Shown: positions 51,004 through 59,640, counted from the stretch's first letter. The stretch: 64,000 nucleotides of DNA from Haladaptatus sp. DJG-WS-42 (GCF_037198285.1 NZ_CP147243.1:2596422-2660421); one strand, 5' to 3'. Translations and numbers: made by a program. Notes: generated by a model not told the origin, from the letters alone.

Positions 51004-51042
51004 AACGGAAGATATTTTTTCGCGGACGGAAAAGTGCGTCTC

Positions 51043-51471
51043 ATGAGCGCGGAGTCTACGGAGAATCGCATTCTCGCCGTTCTTGAGAAAGACGCACAGG
51101 CGTCGTATGCTGAAATCGCTGAACTGGCGGGGGTCTCGAAGCCGACGGTTCGCAAGTACATCTCGAAGCTCGAATCTGAGGGCGTCATCGTGGGCTATTC
51201 TGCCGATGTCGACCCAAAGAAACTCACGAGCCAGACCATCGCGCTTGTGGGAATTGAGGTTGCCTCAGAGCGCTACGTTGAGGCAACGCGCGCACTCACC
51301 GACCTCGACTCAGTCGAATCCCTGTTCTCCTCGAGTGGCGACCATATGCTGATGGCAGAGGTGCGCGCGCCTGACGGCGCGTCGGTTGGCAAAGTCATCT
51401 CCGAAGACATCCTCTCTATCGACGGCGTGACCGCGGCACATCCTTCGTTCCTCCAAGAACGGCTGAAGTAA
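51043..51471 (+). CDS. Lrp/AsnC family regulator
   Basis: A 142-residue Lrp/AsnC protein. The N-terminal HTH reads DAQASYAEIAELAGVSKPTVRKYISKLESEGVI (about 17-49) and the C-terminal RAM-type alpha/beta ligand-binding domain follows (ALVGIEVASERYVEATRAL, SSSGDHMLMAEVRA). These proteins assemble as dimers or octamers and often respond to amino acids. It lies just behind korAB but after a terminator and with a TATA-like GATATTTT (near 51011), so it is probably a separate unit. Control of korAB is plausible, not shown. Confidence 0.92.
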   Translation: MSAESTENRILAVLEKDAQASYAEIAELAGVSKPTVRKYISKLESEGVIVGYSADVDPKKLTSQTIALVGIEVASERYVEATRALTDLDSVESLFSSSGDHMLMAEVRAPDGASVGKVISEDILSIDGVTAAHPSFLQERLK

Positions 51472-51531
51472 GCTGTCTCCGTGACTTCCGCCACCACGGA
51501 AGATTTACGTCTCACTTCCCTACTCTGAGCC

Positions 51532-52017
51532 ATGCCCGTATTCGAGCGCGAAACCCGTGTTCGTGCCCCGCTCAGCGAGGTGTGGGCCTTTCACTCTCGT
51601 ATCGAGGGACTGGAGGCGCTCACCCCCGACTGGCTGCACCTCACCATCGACGCGGTGATTGGGCCGGACGGCGAGCGCGACCCCGACACGCTCGTCCCCG
51701 GAACGCGCATTTCGATGTCGCTCAGGCCGTTCGGTGTCGGCCCGAAACAACGCTGGACGTCGGTCATCACGAAACGCACTGAAGGCGAGGAACGTGCGAT
51801 GTTCGAGGACTTCATGCAGGGCGGCCCGTTCTCACGGTGGAATCACACCCACTCGTTTCGCGCAGACGGTGAGGACACCATCGTCCACGACCGCGTGGAG
51901 TACGAACTGCCCGGTGGCAAACTGGGGAAGGCGGTCAGCCCGATTTCGAAATTCGGCTTCGAGGGGATGTTTCGCGGCCGCCATCGAGCGACCAAACGCG
52001 CACTCGAACAGGCCTAA
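51532..52017 (+). CDS. SRPBCC family protein
   Basis: A 161-residue START/Bet v1-like (SRPBCC) fold protein, starting MPVFERETRVRAPLSEVWAFHSRIEGLEALTPDW. The central PGTRISMSLRPFGVGPKQRW and end-helix MFRGRHRATKRAL complete the fold. It offers a hydrophobic ligand pocket; ligand and role unknown. A T-run (GCTTTTTCC) directly after the stop may end transcription before the flavoprotein gene 33 nt on. Confidence 0.85.
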   Translation: MPVFERETRVRAPLSEVWAFHSRIEGLEALTPDWLHLTIDAVIGPDGERDPDTLVPGTRISMSLRPFGVGPKQRWTSVITKRTEGEERAMFEDFMQGGPFSRWNHTHSFRADGEDTIVHDRVEYELPGGKLGKAVSPISKFGFEGMFRGRHRATKRALEQA

Positions 52018-52026
52018 CGCTTTTTC
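52018..52026 (+). terminator. T-rich terminator candidate
   Basis: GCTTTTTCC follows the SRPBCC gene stop directly, an oligo-T signal without hairpin. Confidence 0.3.
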
Positions 52027-52049
52027 CCGTAGTTGATGTATGTCAACAC

Positions 52050-52604
52050 ATGCCAGACGTAGCAATCATCGGCGGTGGCCCTGCGGGACTGAGCGCCGCG
52101 CTGTTCACGGCGAAAAACGGGCTTGAGACGGTGGTGTTCGATACAGACAAAACCGCCCTCCACTACGCCTATCTCTACAACTACCTCGGCATCGAGGAAA
52201 TCAACGGCGACGAGTTCCTGCGCATCGGCCGCGAGCAGGTTGACGCACAGGGCGCAGACCGCCGCGACGAGGAGGTGACTGGGGTGGAGCAAACCGACGA
52301 CGGCTTTCGCCTCACGACCGACGGCGGCGAGTACGACGCCACCTACGTCGTGTTCGCCACAGGGGAGTCCCGAGACGTAGCGGAGGAACTGGGGTGTGAC
52401 CTGAACGACGACGGAACCGTCGCCGTCAATTCGGATACTGAAACTTCAATCGAGAACGCCTACGCCGCAGGCTGGGCCGCGCGAAAGGACAAGATTCAGG
52501 CGGCCATCTCGGTCGGCGGCGGCGCGGCGGCCGCCCTCGACATTCTCTCGAAAGAGCAGGGCAAGCCCTTCCACGACTTCGACACGCCAGAAGACGACGA
52601 GTAG
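52050..52604 (+). CDS. short FAD-dependent pyridine-nucleotide oxidoreductase-like protein
   Basis: A 184-residue flavoprotein beginning with the FAD Rossmann motif IGGGPAGLSAALFTAKNGLETVVFD (residues 6-30). The second FAD block is YAAGWAARKDKIQAAISVGGGAAAALDIL (near 140-168). It resembles the FAD-binding part of thioredoxin reductase but lacks both the NAD(P)-binding insert and the CxxC redox motif, so it is not a thioredoxin reductase. It is a known short haloarchaeal type with no clear reaction. It stops next to the convergent DMT gene (0-nt gap). Confidence 0.82.
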   Translation: MPDVAIIGGGPAGLSAALFTAKNGLETVVFDTDKTALHYAYLYNYLGIEEINGDEFLRIGREQVDAQGADRRDEEVTGVEQTDDGFRLTTDGGEYDATYVVFATGESRDVAEELGCDLNDDGTVAVNSDTETSIENAYAAGWAARKDKIQAAISVGGGAAAALDILSKEQGKPFHDFDTPEDDE

Positions 52605-53465
52605 TCACCCACGTTGGATGAGGATAACCCCCGACAGGACGACGGCCCCGCCGACCATCGTCGAGAACGTGACCACTTCGTCGAGCACCAGCGCCCCGAG
52701 GACGACGGTGAAGACGGGTTCGACCGTGCTCACGATGCTCGCTCGACTGGCTTCGATTCGTGAGAGTCCGGCGAAGAACGTGAAGATAGGCATTGCCGTG
52801 GCGACCAGACCGAGGCCAACGATGAGGGCCCACTCGGTCGCACCGGCCGGGACTGAGAGCGTGCCCTGGAGCATGCCGAGCACGGCGAGGCTCGCCCCTG
52901 CCGCTGGCATGACATGGGCGGTCAGTATCGAGGAATCGACAGCGGTGAGTGTCGCTCTGCTTGCGGTGATGTACGTGGCGTAAACGAGCGCGGCGAATAG
53001 GAGAATACCAACCCCAACCGGGTCGGCGTTCGCGGGATTCGCACCCGTGATGAGGGCGACGCCGCCGAGGGCCACCCCGAGGGCGAGAACCGTTTTCCTA
53101 GTCACGCGCTCGCCGAGGAACGCCACCGAGAGCAACACGACGAATGCGGGGTAGGTGTAGAGGACGATGGCGACGAGGCCGGCGGACATGAACTCGAGGC
53201 CGAGGAAGTAGAGACCGCTCATGGTTGCGTACCCGAGTGCTCCGAGACCGAGGCCGGCCAGCAAGTTCCGTCCGCGAAGCAGGCGCAGTGACCCGGTGGC
53301 GAGGAGGTACGACCAGATGGCGACGGTGGCGACGATGAACCGAAACACGAGCATCGTCGTGGTAGAGAGGCCGGCGCTCGCCCCGAGTTTACCGAAGATG
53401 CCAAGCGTGCCGAATCCGACGGCTGAGAAGAAAATCAGCCCCGTCCCAAGTTGCTCGGATTTCAT
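52605..53465 (-). CDS. DMT (EamA) family transporter
   Basis: A 286-residue protein of ten predicted helices in two EamA repeats (starts near residues 8 and 145). It resembles drug/metabolite exporters of the 10-TMS group. Substrate unknown. It diverges from a second DMT gene starting 99 nt away; the two are not close copies. Confidence 0.88.
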   Translation of the reverse strand: MKSEQLGTGLIFFSAVGFGTLGIFGKLGASAGLSTTTMLVFRFIVATVAIWSYLLATGSLRLLRGRNLLAGLGLGALGYATMSGLYFLGLEFMSAGLVAIVLYTYPAFVVLLSVAFLGERVTRKTVLALGVALGGVALITGANPANADPVGVGILLFAALVYATYITASRATLTAVDSSILTAHVMPAAGASLAVLGMLQGTLSVPAGATEWALIVGLGLVATAMPIFTFFAGLSRIEASRASIVSTVEPVFTVVLGALVLDEVVTFSTMVGGAVVLSGVILIQRG

Positions 53466-53563
53466 ACGTTTGCTCCCACGTGGCAGCCACTAAGGTGGGC
53501 CGGTTCCGCCACAAGTCCGCCAGAATCCATACACGTAAGTCGAATCGGGAGCGAACGTCCGCT

Positions 53564-54469
53564 GTGACTGACCTGTCCGGAATCGAAACGCGCGTTCCGC
53601 CAATGGCTGCGCTCGCCGTCGCCATCGTGGCGGTGAGCACGAGCGCCATTCTCGTTCGCTGGAGCAGCGCGCCGAGCCTCGTCAAAGCGTTCTATCGGGT
53701 GGTGTTCACGCTCGCGTTGCTCGCTCCAATTGCGGCGACACGCTACCGCGATGACCTCCGCCGATTTTCCGTCCGCGACCTGTTCTTTGCCGCTCTCTCG
53801 GGCGTCGCCCTCGCCGTCCACTTCGCAACGTGGTTCGAGAGTCTGAACTGGACGAGCGTCGCCGCCTCTGTCACCCTCGTCCAATCTCAACCGCTGTTCG
53901 TCGCGCTCGGCGCGTTCTTCTTGCTCTCTGAACGTGTTACCCGACGCACCGTCGTCGGCATCGGAATTGCGCTTGTCGGAATGGTCGTCATGTCGCTCGG
54001 GGACGTGTTGACGGGTGCGACCGTGACGGGAGCCAATCCACTTCTCGGCAACGCACTCGCCGTGGCGGGTGCCCTTACGGCCGCCGCCTACGTCCTCGCC
54101 GGACGCTCGCTGCGCCAACGCATCGCGCTCGTCCCCTACGTCACCGTCGTCTACGGCGTCTGTGCGGTGGTCCTCCTCTTGCTCACGCTCGCGGAGGGTG
54201 AACCACTCACGGGCTATCCACAACACGAGTGGCTCCTCTTTTTCGCCATGGCGCTCGGGCCGGGCATCTTCGGACACACGGTCATCAACTGGGCGCTTGC
54301 CCACGTCGAATCGAGCGTCGTGAGTGTCTCGCTGCTCGGTGAACCCGTCGGGAGCACGCTCCTCGCGCTCGTCTTGCTCGCAGAGATGCCGACGCCGCTC
54401 ACGGTGGTCGGCGGTGCGGTCGTGCTCGCCGGAATCTACGTCACGACGACGGCGCGGAACACCGAATGA
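53564..54469 (+). CDS. DMT (EamA) family transporter
   Basis: A 301-residue, ten-helix EamA protein. The start is taken as GTG (VTDLSGIETRVPP) since upstream residues are basic and unlike a halophilic protein; a Met 13 codons later is an alternative. The second repeat contains LAVAGALTAAAYVLAGRSLRQR and GPGIFGHTVINWALAHVESSVVSVSLLGEPVGS, typical of this family. Substrate unknown. Its 3' end overlaps the convergent rtcA gene by 29 nt. Confidence 0.85.
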   Translation: MTDLSGIETRVPPMAALAVAIVAVSTSAILVRWSSAPSLVKAFYRVVFTLALLAPIAATRYRDDLRRFSVRDLFFAALSGVALAVHFATWFESLNWTSVAASVTLVQSQPLFVALGAFFLLSERVTRRTVVGIGIALVGMVVMSLGDVLTGATVTGANPLLGNALAVAGALTAAAYVLAGRSLRQRIALVPYVTVVYGVCAVVLLLLTLAEGEPLTGYPQHEWLLFFAMALGPGIFGHTVINWALAHVESSVVSVSLLGEPVGSTLLALVLLAEMPTPLTVVGGAVVLAGIYVTTTARNTE

Positions 54470-55460
54470 GGCCAGTTTCCTCCTCGCACACGTCGATATC
54501 GTAGCCGAACCGCGAAATGACCTCGCGGTTGGTTTCGACGTGTCCAGACAGTTTGGGGGCGACAAACTCGCCACCGCAGAGCGCGAGCCAGAGCAGCAAC
54601 TGGTCTGCGAGAAACGAGTCGACGGTTGCGCCGCTCGCGTGGAACTTTCTGAACGTATTGACGGCAGCGGCGGCGACGTTTTCTGCCGTTTTCCCTTTCT
54701 CTCCGAGTGCATCGAAGCCTACGACCGTCGAGTCGTAGGCGGCCCGCACGAGCAGCGACGACCCCGGTGAGGCGCTTTCGACGGTGGACACGGTTTGGGC
54801 GGCCACCTCGTGCCCGTCGGCTTCGAGCAGTCTGCGCGCTTCGATTGCTTGGCGTTCCGCGACGTTCGCCTTCCTGAGGTGTGTCGATGCTTTCGAGCTA
54901 ATCGTAACCGCATTGAGTGTGCCACGTATTGGAATCGTGATCGGAGCCAGCGTAGAGGGTGTGAGCGTCAGTGTGGCCTCACCGCCGCCCGACGGGTAGA
55001 AGCCGGTGTGGTCGAGTCTGAGCGCGGCATCGAGCCCAAAATGGGCGAGCAACGGGAGTTTGACCTGGTCGTACCACGCGACGGTCGGCGCCCACCGCAC
55101 GTCCGTCCCGCCTGTCGCCCGCACCGTGAGCGGTTCGTCGATGACGGTTGCGAGCGGGAGCAGCGCGTCGAACAGGAGCGTGAGACTGCCTGCGGTGCCA
55201 ATATCGACGGTGAACTCGCCGCCGGTTGGCACATCTGGTTCGAAGGTGAGCGTTTCCGTTCCGACCGACACGTCGCTTACGGTTGCCTCACAGATTTTGG
55301 CGAGCGTTTCGACCACTGCGCAGTGCTGGCGTTTGAGGCCGGGCGTCGGACGCGAGGAACGAATGTCCCGCACGGTGACGGGTCTCCCGTCGAGCGCGCT
55401 GAGGCTCAACGCAGTTCTGAGGATTTGCCCGCCACCGGTTTGTCCTGAAACGACTCGCAT
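54441..55460 (-). CDS. rtcA: RNA 3'-terminal phosphate cyclase
   Basis: A 339-residue RtcA-type enzyme converting a 3'-phosphate of RNA into a 2',3'-cyclic phosphate with ATP. It starts with the family signature SGQTGGGQILRTALSLSALDGRPV. The insert domain and the C-terminal GYDIDVCEEETGLIRC complete a full-length protein. Role in RNA repair or tRNA processing is family knowledge. There is no RtcB ligase gene beside it. The second Met is used because the upstream one would add one residue only. Confidence 0.92.
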   Translation of the reverse strand: MRVVSGQTGGGQILRTALSLSALDGRPVTVRDIRSSRPTPGLKRQHCAVVETLAKICEATVSDVSVGTETLTFEPDVPTGGEFTVDIGTAGSLTLLFDALLPLATVIDEPLTVRATGGTDVRWAPTVAWYDQVKLPLLAHFGLDAALRLDHTGFYPSGGGEATLTLTPSTLAPITIPIRGTLNAVTISSKASTHLRKANVAERQAIEARRLLEADGHEVAAQTVSTVESASPGSSLLVRAAYDSTVVGFDALGEKGKTAENVAAAAVNTFRKFHASGATVDSFLADQLLLWLALCGGEFVAPKLSGHVETNREVISRFGYDIDVCEEETGLIRCSAPSS

Positions 55461-55614
55461 CACGCTCTTTCGGTGGGCGACAGAGAAATGTCTGTTGTCA
55501 ACTTTCTGTGATGGGCCCTCGACGTTCTCCAGCCAAGTTTCATACGACTCACAGAGAAAATATGTCGGAACAGAAGATATTTACAATTGGTTGATGAGTC
55601 ATACGTGAACACAT

Positions 55615-56532
55615 ATGGAATTTGATGGAATTTCTCGACGGCGTATGCTACGGGGTACCGGTCTATTGGTCGGTGCTGGTGCGATGGGTGGACTCGCGGG
55701 GTGCAGTTCGATTCCGTTTGTCGGCGGTGACACGACGTGGACCAACTGGCTCCCGGAACCCGGCACGTTCCGTGACCAAGACCATTACCAGACCTACTAC
55801 ATGGAGCCACAGGCCATCGCAGAGTACGAAGACGAACTCGATGATGGGTACGACTCATTCGAGGATTTCTTCTCGCCACCGGGTGCGCTCGACGTGGACT
55901 TCGATGAAGTCGAGCGCATGGTGCTCAACCCAACGATGCGAGTGTTCATGGGTTCATTTACCGTCGAAGATGTGGTGGACGAACTCGAAGACGAGGATTT
56001 CGATGAGGAAGACGAGTACGAGGGCTACACCCTCTTTCTTGGGCCGGAAGCAAACTTCGGCAGTCGTGCAGCCGCAGGGGTGTCAGAAAACACGCTCCTC
56101 TACGGGACTGCGTCCGAAGACGGTCCGATAGACGGTCTCGAAGCACTCATCGACACCTCGAACGGGGAGGAAGACCGGTACACGGCCGAAAGCGAAGATT
56201 TCGACACGCTCGTGGACGAACTCGGCGGTGGCCATTTCCTGTACGCGACCACACACGAGGAAACCGAGATTGACGCCCCCGAGAACGGCCAATTCGAACA
56301 CGAGGTGGCGCGTGGGGCGCGAATCCAATTCGACGCTGAAACGTCTTCCCGAAAATGGGTTCACGTCTTCGAAGAAGCAGACGACGTAGACCTTGACGAC
56401 GTCGAAGATTGGGTTGACGAAAACGACGGGAGCAACGAGGCTTTCGACGACTACGACGATATTTCCGTCTCGCAAGCTGGACGTGCCGCCGTCGTTACCG
56501 GGACGATTGACACGGACGACCTGTTCAACTGA
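55615..56532 (+). CDS. Tat-like lipoprotein, very acidic, unknown family
   Basis: A 305-residue exported protein. SRRRMLRG (residues 7-14) is a twin-arginine motif, followed by a hydrophobic segment and lipobox LAGC (Cys30). The mature part is extremely acidic, with runs such as DELEDEDFDEEDEYEG and DDVDLDDVEDWVDEND. Some segments repeat a beta-rich pattern (TMRVFMGSFTVEDVV; GYTLFLGPEANFGS; GRAAVVTGTIDTDD). I do not recognise the domain. A GATATTTACAA box lies about 35 nt upstream. It precedes the cetZ gene by 78 nt in the same direction. Confidence 0.75.
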   Translation: MEFDGISRRRMLRGTGLLVGAGAMGGLAGCSSIPFVGGDTTWTNWLPEPGTFRDQDHYQTYYMEPQAIAEYEDELDDGYDSFEDFFSPPGALDVDFDEVERMVLNPTMRVFMGSFTVEDVVDELEDEDFDEEDEYEGYTLFLGPEANFGSRAAAGVSENTLLYGTASEDGPIDGLEALIDTSNGEEDRYTAESEDFDTLVDELGGGHFLYATTHEETEIDAPENGQFEHEVARGARIQFDAETSSRKWVHVFEEADDVDLDDVEDWVDENDGSNEAFDDYDDISVSQAGRAAVVTGTIDTDDLFN

Positions 56533-56610
56533 ATCTGGTCGCTGACTGTCCGCACAGTTGATTATTTCTCCTTTCCCAACGTCCTAGACTGCGTCTGTGG
56601 GGGGATACGA

Positions 56611-57765
56611 ATGAAAGTCGCATTAATCGGGGTCGGGCAAGCGGGGGGAAAAGTGGTCGAATCACTCATCGAATACGACCTGAAATCGCGTGGTGGTTTC
56701 GTCGCCGCGGCGATTGCCGTGAACACGGCGAAGGCGGATTTGCTGGGGCTCAAACGAATCAGCGAGCGCCATCGTGTCTTGATTGGCCAGTATCGCGTGA
56801 AGGGCCACGGCGTCGGTGCCGACAACGAACTCGGCTCGGTCGTCGCCACAGAAGATATGGGCGAGGTGCTCTCGGTCATCGACGACATCCCGCTACACAA
56901 CGTGGATGCGTTCCTCATCGTCGCCGGGCTCGGCGGCGGAACGGGCAGTGGCGGCGCACCGGTCATCGCCCGCGAGCTAAAACGCCTCTACACCGAACCC
57001 GTCTACGGCCTCGGACTCTTACCAAGCCCCGATGAAGGCGGCATCTACACGCTGAACGCCGCCCGCTCGTTCCAGACGTTCGTCCGTGAGGTGGACAACC
57101 TCCTGGTCTTCGACAACGACGCGTGGCGACAAGGCGGCGAGAGCGTCCAAGACAGTTACGCCGAGATGAACGAGGAGATTGCACGCCGCCTCGGCTTGCT
57201 GTTCAGTTCGGGCGAGGCGACGAACGGCCTCGTTCCCGAGAACGTCGTTGACGCGAGTGAACTCATCAACACGCTCGGGTCGGGCGGCGTCTCCACGATT
57301 GGCTACGCCGTCGCCGAAGCGAGTCGGCCACAGGGCTTGCTCGCACGATTCAAGACGGAAGAAAAACCGGACGACAACGCGACCAACCGCGTGCTGTCGG
57401 TTGTACGCCGAGCAACGCTTGGCCGACTCAGTCTCCCGTGTAACATCGAGAGCACAGAGCGCGCGCTTCTCATCGTCGCAGGCAGGCCAAAGCACTTAGA
57501 CCGAAAGGGTATCGAGCGCGGCCGCAAGTGGCTCGAAGCCGAAACCGGGAGCATGGAGGTGCGCGGTGGTGACTACCCAATCGCGGATACAGACCACCTC
57601 GGCGCGGTCGTCCTTCTGTCCGGGGTGTACGACGTCCCGCGCATCAAAGAACTCCAGCAGGTCGCCATCGAGGCGCAACAGAACATGGCAGACCGCGCGG
57701 AGTTCGCCCCCGATGCACTCGCGTCGCTCATGGATACGGACGAGACGATAGAACCGCTGTTCTAA
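56611..57765 (+). CDS. cetZ: CetZ-type tubulin/FtsZ superfamily protein
   Basis: A 384-residue tubulin-superfamily GTPase. The nucleotide site is visible as GVGQAGGKVVESL (near 7-19) and the G-box GLGGGTGSGGAP (near 107-118). The synergy loop region reads NDAWRQGGESVQDSYAEMNEEI (near 170-191). CetZ proteins of haloarchaea shape cells and affect rod formation and motility. Length and the loss of classical FtsZ C-terminal peptide favour CetZ over FtsZ1/FtsZ2. A GGGGGGAT run just upstream of the ATG may help ribosome binding. No cell-division partner gene is adjacent. Confidence 0.92.
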   Translation: MKVALIGVGQAGGKVVESLIEYDLKSRGGFVAAAIAVNTAKADLLGLKRISERHRVLIGQYRVKGHGVGADNELGSVVATEDMGEVLSVIDDIPLHNVDAFLIVAGLGGGTGSGGAPVIARELKRLYTEPVYGLGLLPSPDEGGIYTLNAARSFQTFVREVDNLLVFDNDAWRQGGESVQDSYAEMNEEIARRLGLLFSSGEATNGLVPENVVDASELINTLGSGGVSTIGYAVAEASRPQGLLARFKTEEKPDDNATNRVLSVVRRATLGRLSLPCNIESTERALLIVAGRPKHLDRKGIERGRKWLEAETGSMEVRGGDYPIADTDHLGAVVLLSGVYDVPRIKELQQVAIEAQQNMADRAEFAPDALASLMDTDETIEPLF

Positions 57766-57828
57766 GGTGGCGAGGTCGCAGAAAACTGGCTCATACGGAA
57801 TCGGTTTGCCGACTGGTCTGGTGAAGAA

Positions 57829-57981
57829 TCACGCGTCGTCCGCGCGGTGGCTCCACACCATCTCTTGGAGGTACTCTCGTGTCGTGTCTGTCCCGCCATC
57901 TGTTGTCAGCATTGTGTCTGTGACCAGCGGAACGAGTGGTGCGCCGGTGTTTTCGCCGTCGGTGTACGTTGCAGGTGTCAT
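57829..57981 (-). CDS. 50-residue acidic small protein
   Basis: A small gene of 50 codons: MTPATYTDGENTG...ending MVWSHRADDA. The residues are typical of a halophilic coding region (eight Asp and Glu, many Thr), and the frame has no rare start. A clear ACATTTATC promoter lies 34 nt upstream, with a perfect 15-bp inverted repeat just above that. I recognise no family. These features make it more likely real than random, but proof needs transcript data. Confidence 0.55.
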   Translation of the reverse strand: MTPATYTDGENTGAPLVPLVTDTMLTTDGGTDTTREYLQEMVWSHRADDA

Positions 57982-58010
57982 GTTGCGTCTGGGTCAATGA
58001 GGAAGACGCA

Positions 58011-58045
58011 GATAAATGTAATGGTCGTTCATGTAGAATCTACAT
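58011..58045 (-). promoter_or_regulatory. promoter with 7-bp inverted repeat (small acidic protein)
   Basis: The TATA-like ACATTTATC (58011-58019, minus strand) predicts transcription from about 57989, 8 nt before the ATG at 57981. Just upstream of it ATGTAGA-A-TCTACAT (58031-58045) is a perfect 15-bp inverted repeat, placed where an activator or repressor would bind. Confidence 0.5.
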
Positions 58046-58084
58046 ATCTGTATTAGGTGTTTAATCATTATAATTTAAAACACG

Positions 58085-58639
58085 CTACCACTCGTCGTCA
58101 ATTCGTTTTCGAGCGCGCTCGTATCCGGCCTCCGACTGCCAGGATTTTCCCGACGCAACGTGCGTGACCACCAATCTGCTCTGACACGCACCACATCGGT
58201 AGCGCCCCGGATTCGTCACGACTGTCGAGGCGCGGTGGCGCTCTGCGCGCCACTCACACCGCTCTTCTGTACACGAGAGGGTGAGTCGGCCATCGGTGAA
58301 CCGTTCGCAGGAACATGGTGCGTCTACCTCACGAGCCTTCTTCGTAAAGCGTCGTCCGTGGTTCGACTCTCCGAACTGCTGGAACTCCCACGCATGGACG
58401 AGTTCATGGCGGACGACGCCCGAAAACTGCTCCCAACCATACGCCTCGAAGGCGGCCCACGTCAGTCGGATCGTCACCGCTCCGGTTCGAGCGTTGTAGA
58501 GACACTGGCCCGCGCGACGGCGCGCCCGCTCTGAGACCTCCCACGACACCATCGAGTAGTCGATGGGCAACGCCACCGTTTTCGCGTGGCGTTTTGCCCG
58601 TTCTACAAGCTGAGTATGGGTCGTCGCGCCCGACTCCAT
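58085..58639 (-). CDS. SprT-like metalloprotease-fold protein
   Basis: A 184-residue SprT/SprT-like protein. The zinc motif HELVHAWEF (HExxH, near residue 79) sits after the VRHELVHAWEFQQFGESNHGRRF block, followed by a C-terminal zinc-ribbon-like part with CSCERF, CTEERCEW and YRCGACQSRL. SprT relatives cleave protein-DNA crosslinks in eukaryotes and bacteria, so a DNA-repair role is possible. The start MESGATTH is 3 nt from the HTH-10 gene stop upstream on the same strand, hinting at co-transcription with that regulator. Confidence 0.85.
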   Translation of the reverse strand: MESGATTHTQLVERAKRHAKTVALPIDYSMVSWEVSERARRRAGQCLYNARTGAVTIRLTWAAFEAYGWEQFSGVVRHELVHAWEFQQFGESNHGRRFTKKAREVDAPCSCERFTDGRLTLSCTEERCEWRAERHRASTVVTNPGRYRCGACQSRLVVTHVASGKSWQSEAGYERARKRIDDEW

Positions 58640-58641
58640 CC

Positions 58642-59298
58642 TTACTTGTTCGCCCGCTCTACGAGCGAGTGGCCAACCAGTCGTTCGGTTCCGCGTCGAA
58701 GCCGTTCTGAGGCGGCCTGACTCGACACGCCGAGTTGCGCTGCGAGGTCTGCAAGCGAGACCTTCCGCGGAATCTCGAAGTAGCCAGACTCGTGGGCAGC
58801 GAGGAGGGCGTCTTGCTGGCACTCCGTGAGGTTGTAAGCGGCATCTTCGGTCGAGGAGTCGGTCTGGTTGTAGATGGTGTACAGTTTCACGTCAACGCCG
58901 ACTTCCGCACACCGCGTTCTGAATTCCTTGAACGTCTCACGGTCTGGGAACTGCATCTGGAGGAACCACCCTTCGTTCGTGCCTCGTCCTTCGAGCATGA
59001 CGGCGTCGAGTTCGACGTACGCCTGATGGACGGTCGTTGCCTTTCCGGCTTCGGTCAACTCGACACGATAGAGTCGCTTGTCGTCGACTTCGTGTAACAC
59101 CGACGGCGCCGTGATGGTTGGGTCTGCGTTGAGTGCTTCCTCAAAGGTCTCGAACTCCTCGCCACACGCCCAGAACAGAAAGCGAACGACGCCGGAGGGA
59201 AGCGCTCGTTTCTCTTCGACGGTCACCACGACGTCCGCGTTGCTCGTCAACGCTTCTTGGAGCACCGGGGTATCGAGATGTACTTCAACGAAAATCAT
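58642..59298 (-). CDS. bacterio-opsin-activator type (HTH-10) regulator
   Basis: A 218-residue HTH-10 regulator. The N-terminal half (MIFVEVHLDTPVLQEALTS, GTNEGWFLQMQFPDRETFKEFRTRC) is a sensor-like domain. The C-terminal half contains LTECQQDALLAAHESGYFEIPRKVSLADLAAQLGVSSQAASERLRRGTERLVGHSL, the Bat-type HTH. It resembles a mid-size haloarchaeal regulator family and probably acts as a dimer. The SprT-like gene follows after 2 nt; they may be one operon. The promoter is weak (AATTTC near 59310). Confidence 0.87.
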   Translation of the reverse strand: MIFVEVHLDTPVLQEALTSNADVVVTVEEKRALPSGVVRFLFWACGEEFETFEEALNADPTITAPSVLHEVDDKRLYRVELTEAGKATTVHQAYVELDAVMLEGRGTNEGWFLQMQFPDRETFKEFRTRCAEVGVDVKLYTIYNQTDSSTEDAAYNLTECQQDALLAAHESGYFEIPRKVSLADLAAQLGVSSQAASERLRRGTERLVGHSLVERANK

Positions 59299-59640
59299 CG
59301 GTGGTCTCGAAATTCGGTCCGCTTCGCTCCGTCACCGGCAGGTTTGACAGCACCCGCTGGGTCATCGGTGAAAAGCCCGGAACACGCCCATGTCGTGTGA
59401 GCAGGTACGTGCCCACAAGTTCCCTCCACGCTCATTGATACTCTAAGGCTTTCGAGAGTCGGTAAATAATTGTTGTTCGTAAACTATCGTGTTTACAGAA
59501 CAGACAGTGTGGCTGTCAGTTGGAGTGGCTACGGTCCGTGCGTCGCTCGCGTGGGATGGGGAAGGCAGTAAACCGCAGTAGCGACCGTGTGCGAAAAACC
59601 GCACACAGTCACTCAGCTTTCACAGGACACAGACTAACAC
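59299..59640. other. 342-bp region without genes, with a hairpin
   Basis: No coding-like frame. An AT-rich block (59460-59490) lies far upstream of the HTH-10 gene. At 59583-59610 a 7-bp stem GTGTGCG/CGCACAC with AAAAAC loop, extended by GAC/GTC after one mismatch, lies 31 nt past the stop of the minus-strand gene at 59641; it could be that gene's terminator or part of a small RNA. Confidence 0.5.

Noticed and set aside
53462-54712. 416-codon minus-strand frame opposite a DMT transporter and rtcA
   Set aside because: The protein is an extreme mix of Arg, Glu, Asp and His with no fold, typical of the complement of a GC-rich membrane-protein gene.
57791-57997. 68-codon minus-strand frame overlapping the 50-residue gene
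   Set aside because: It is very rich in Arg, His and Thr; the other frame has halophilic acidic composition and fits the promoter.
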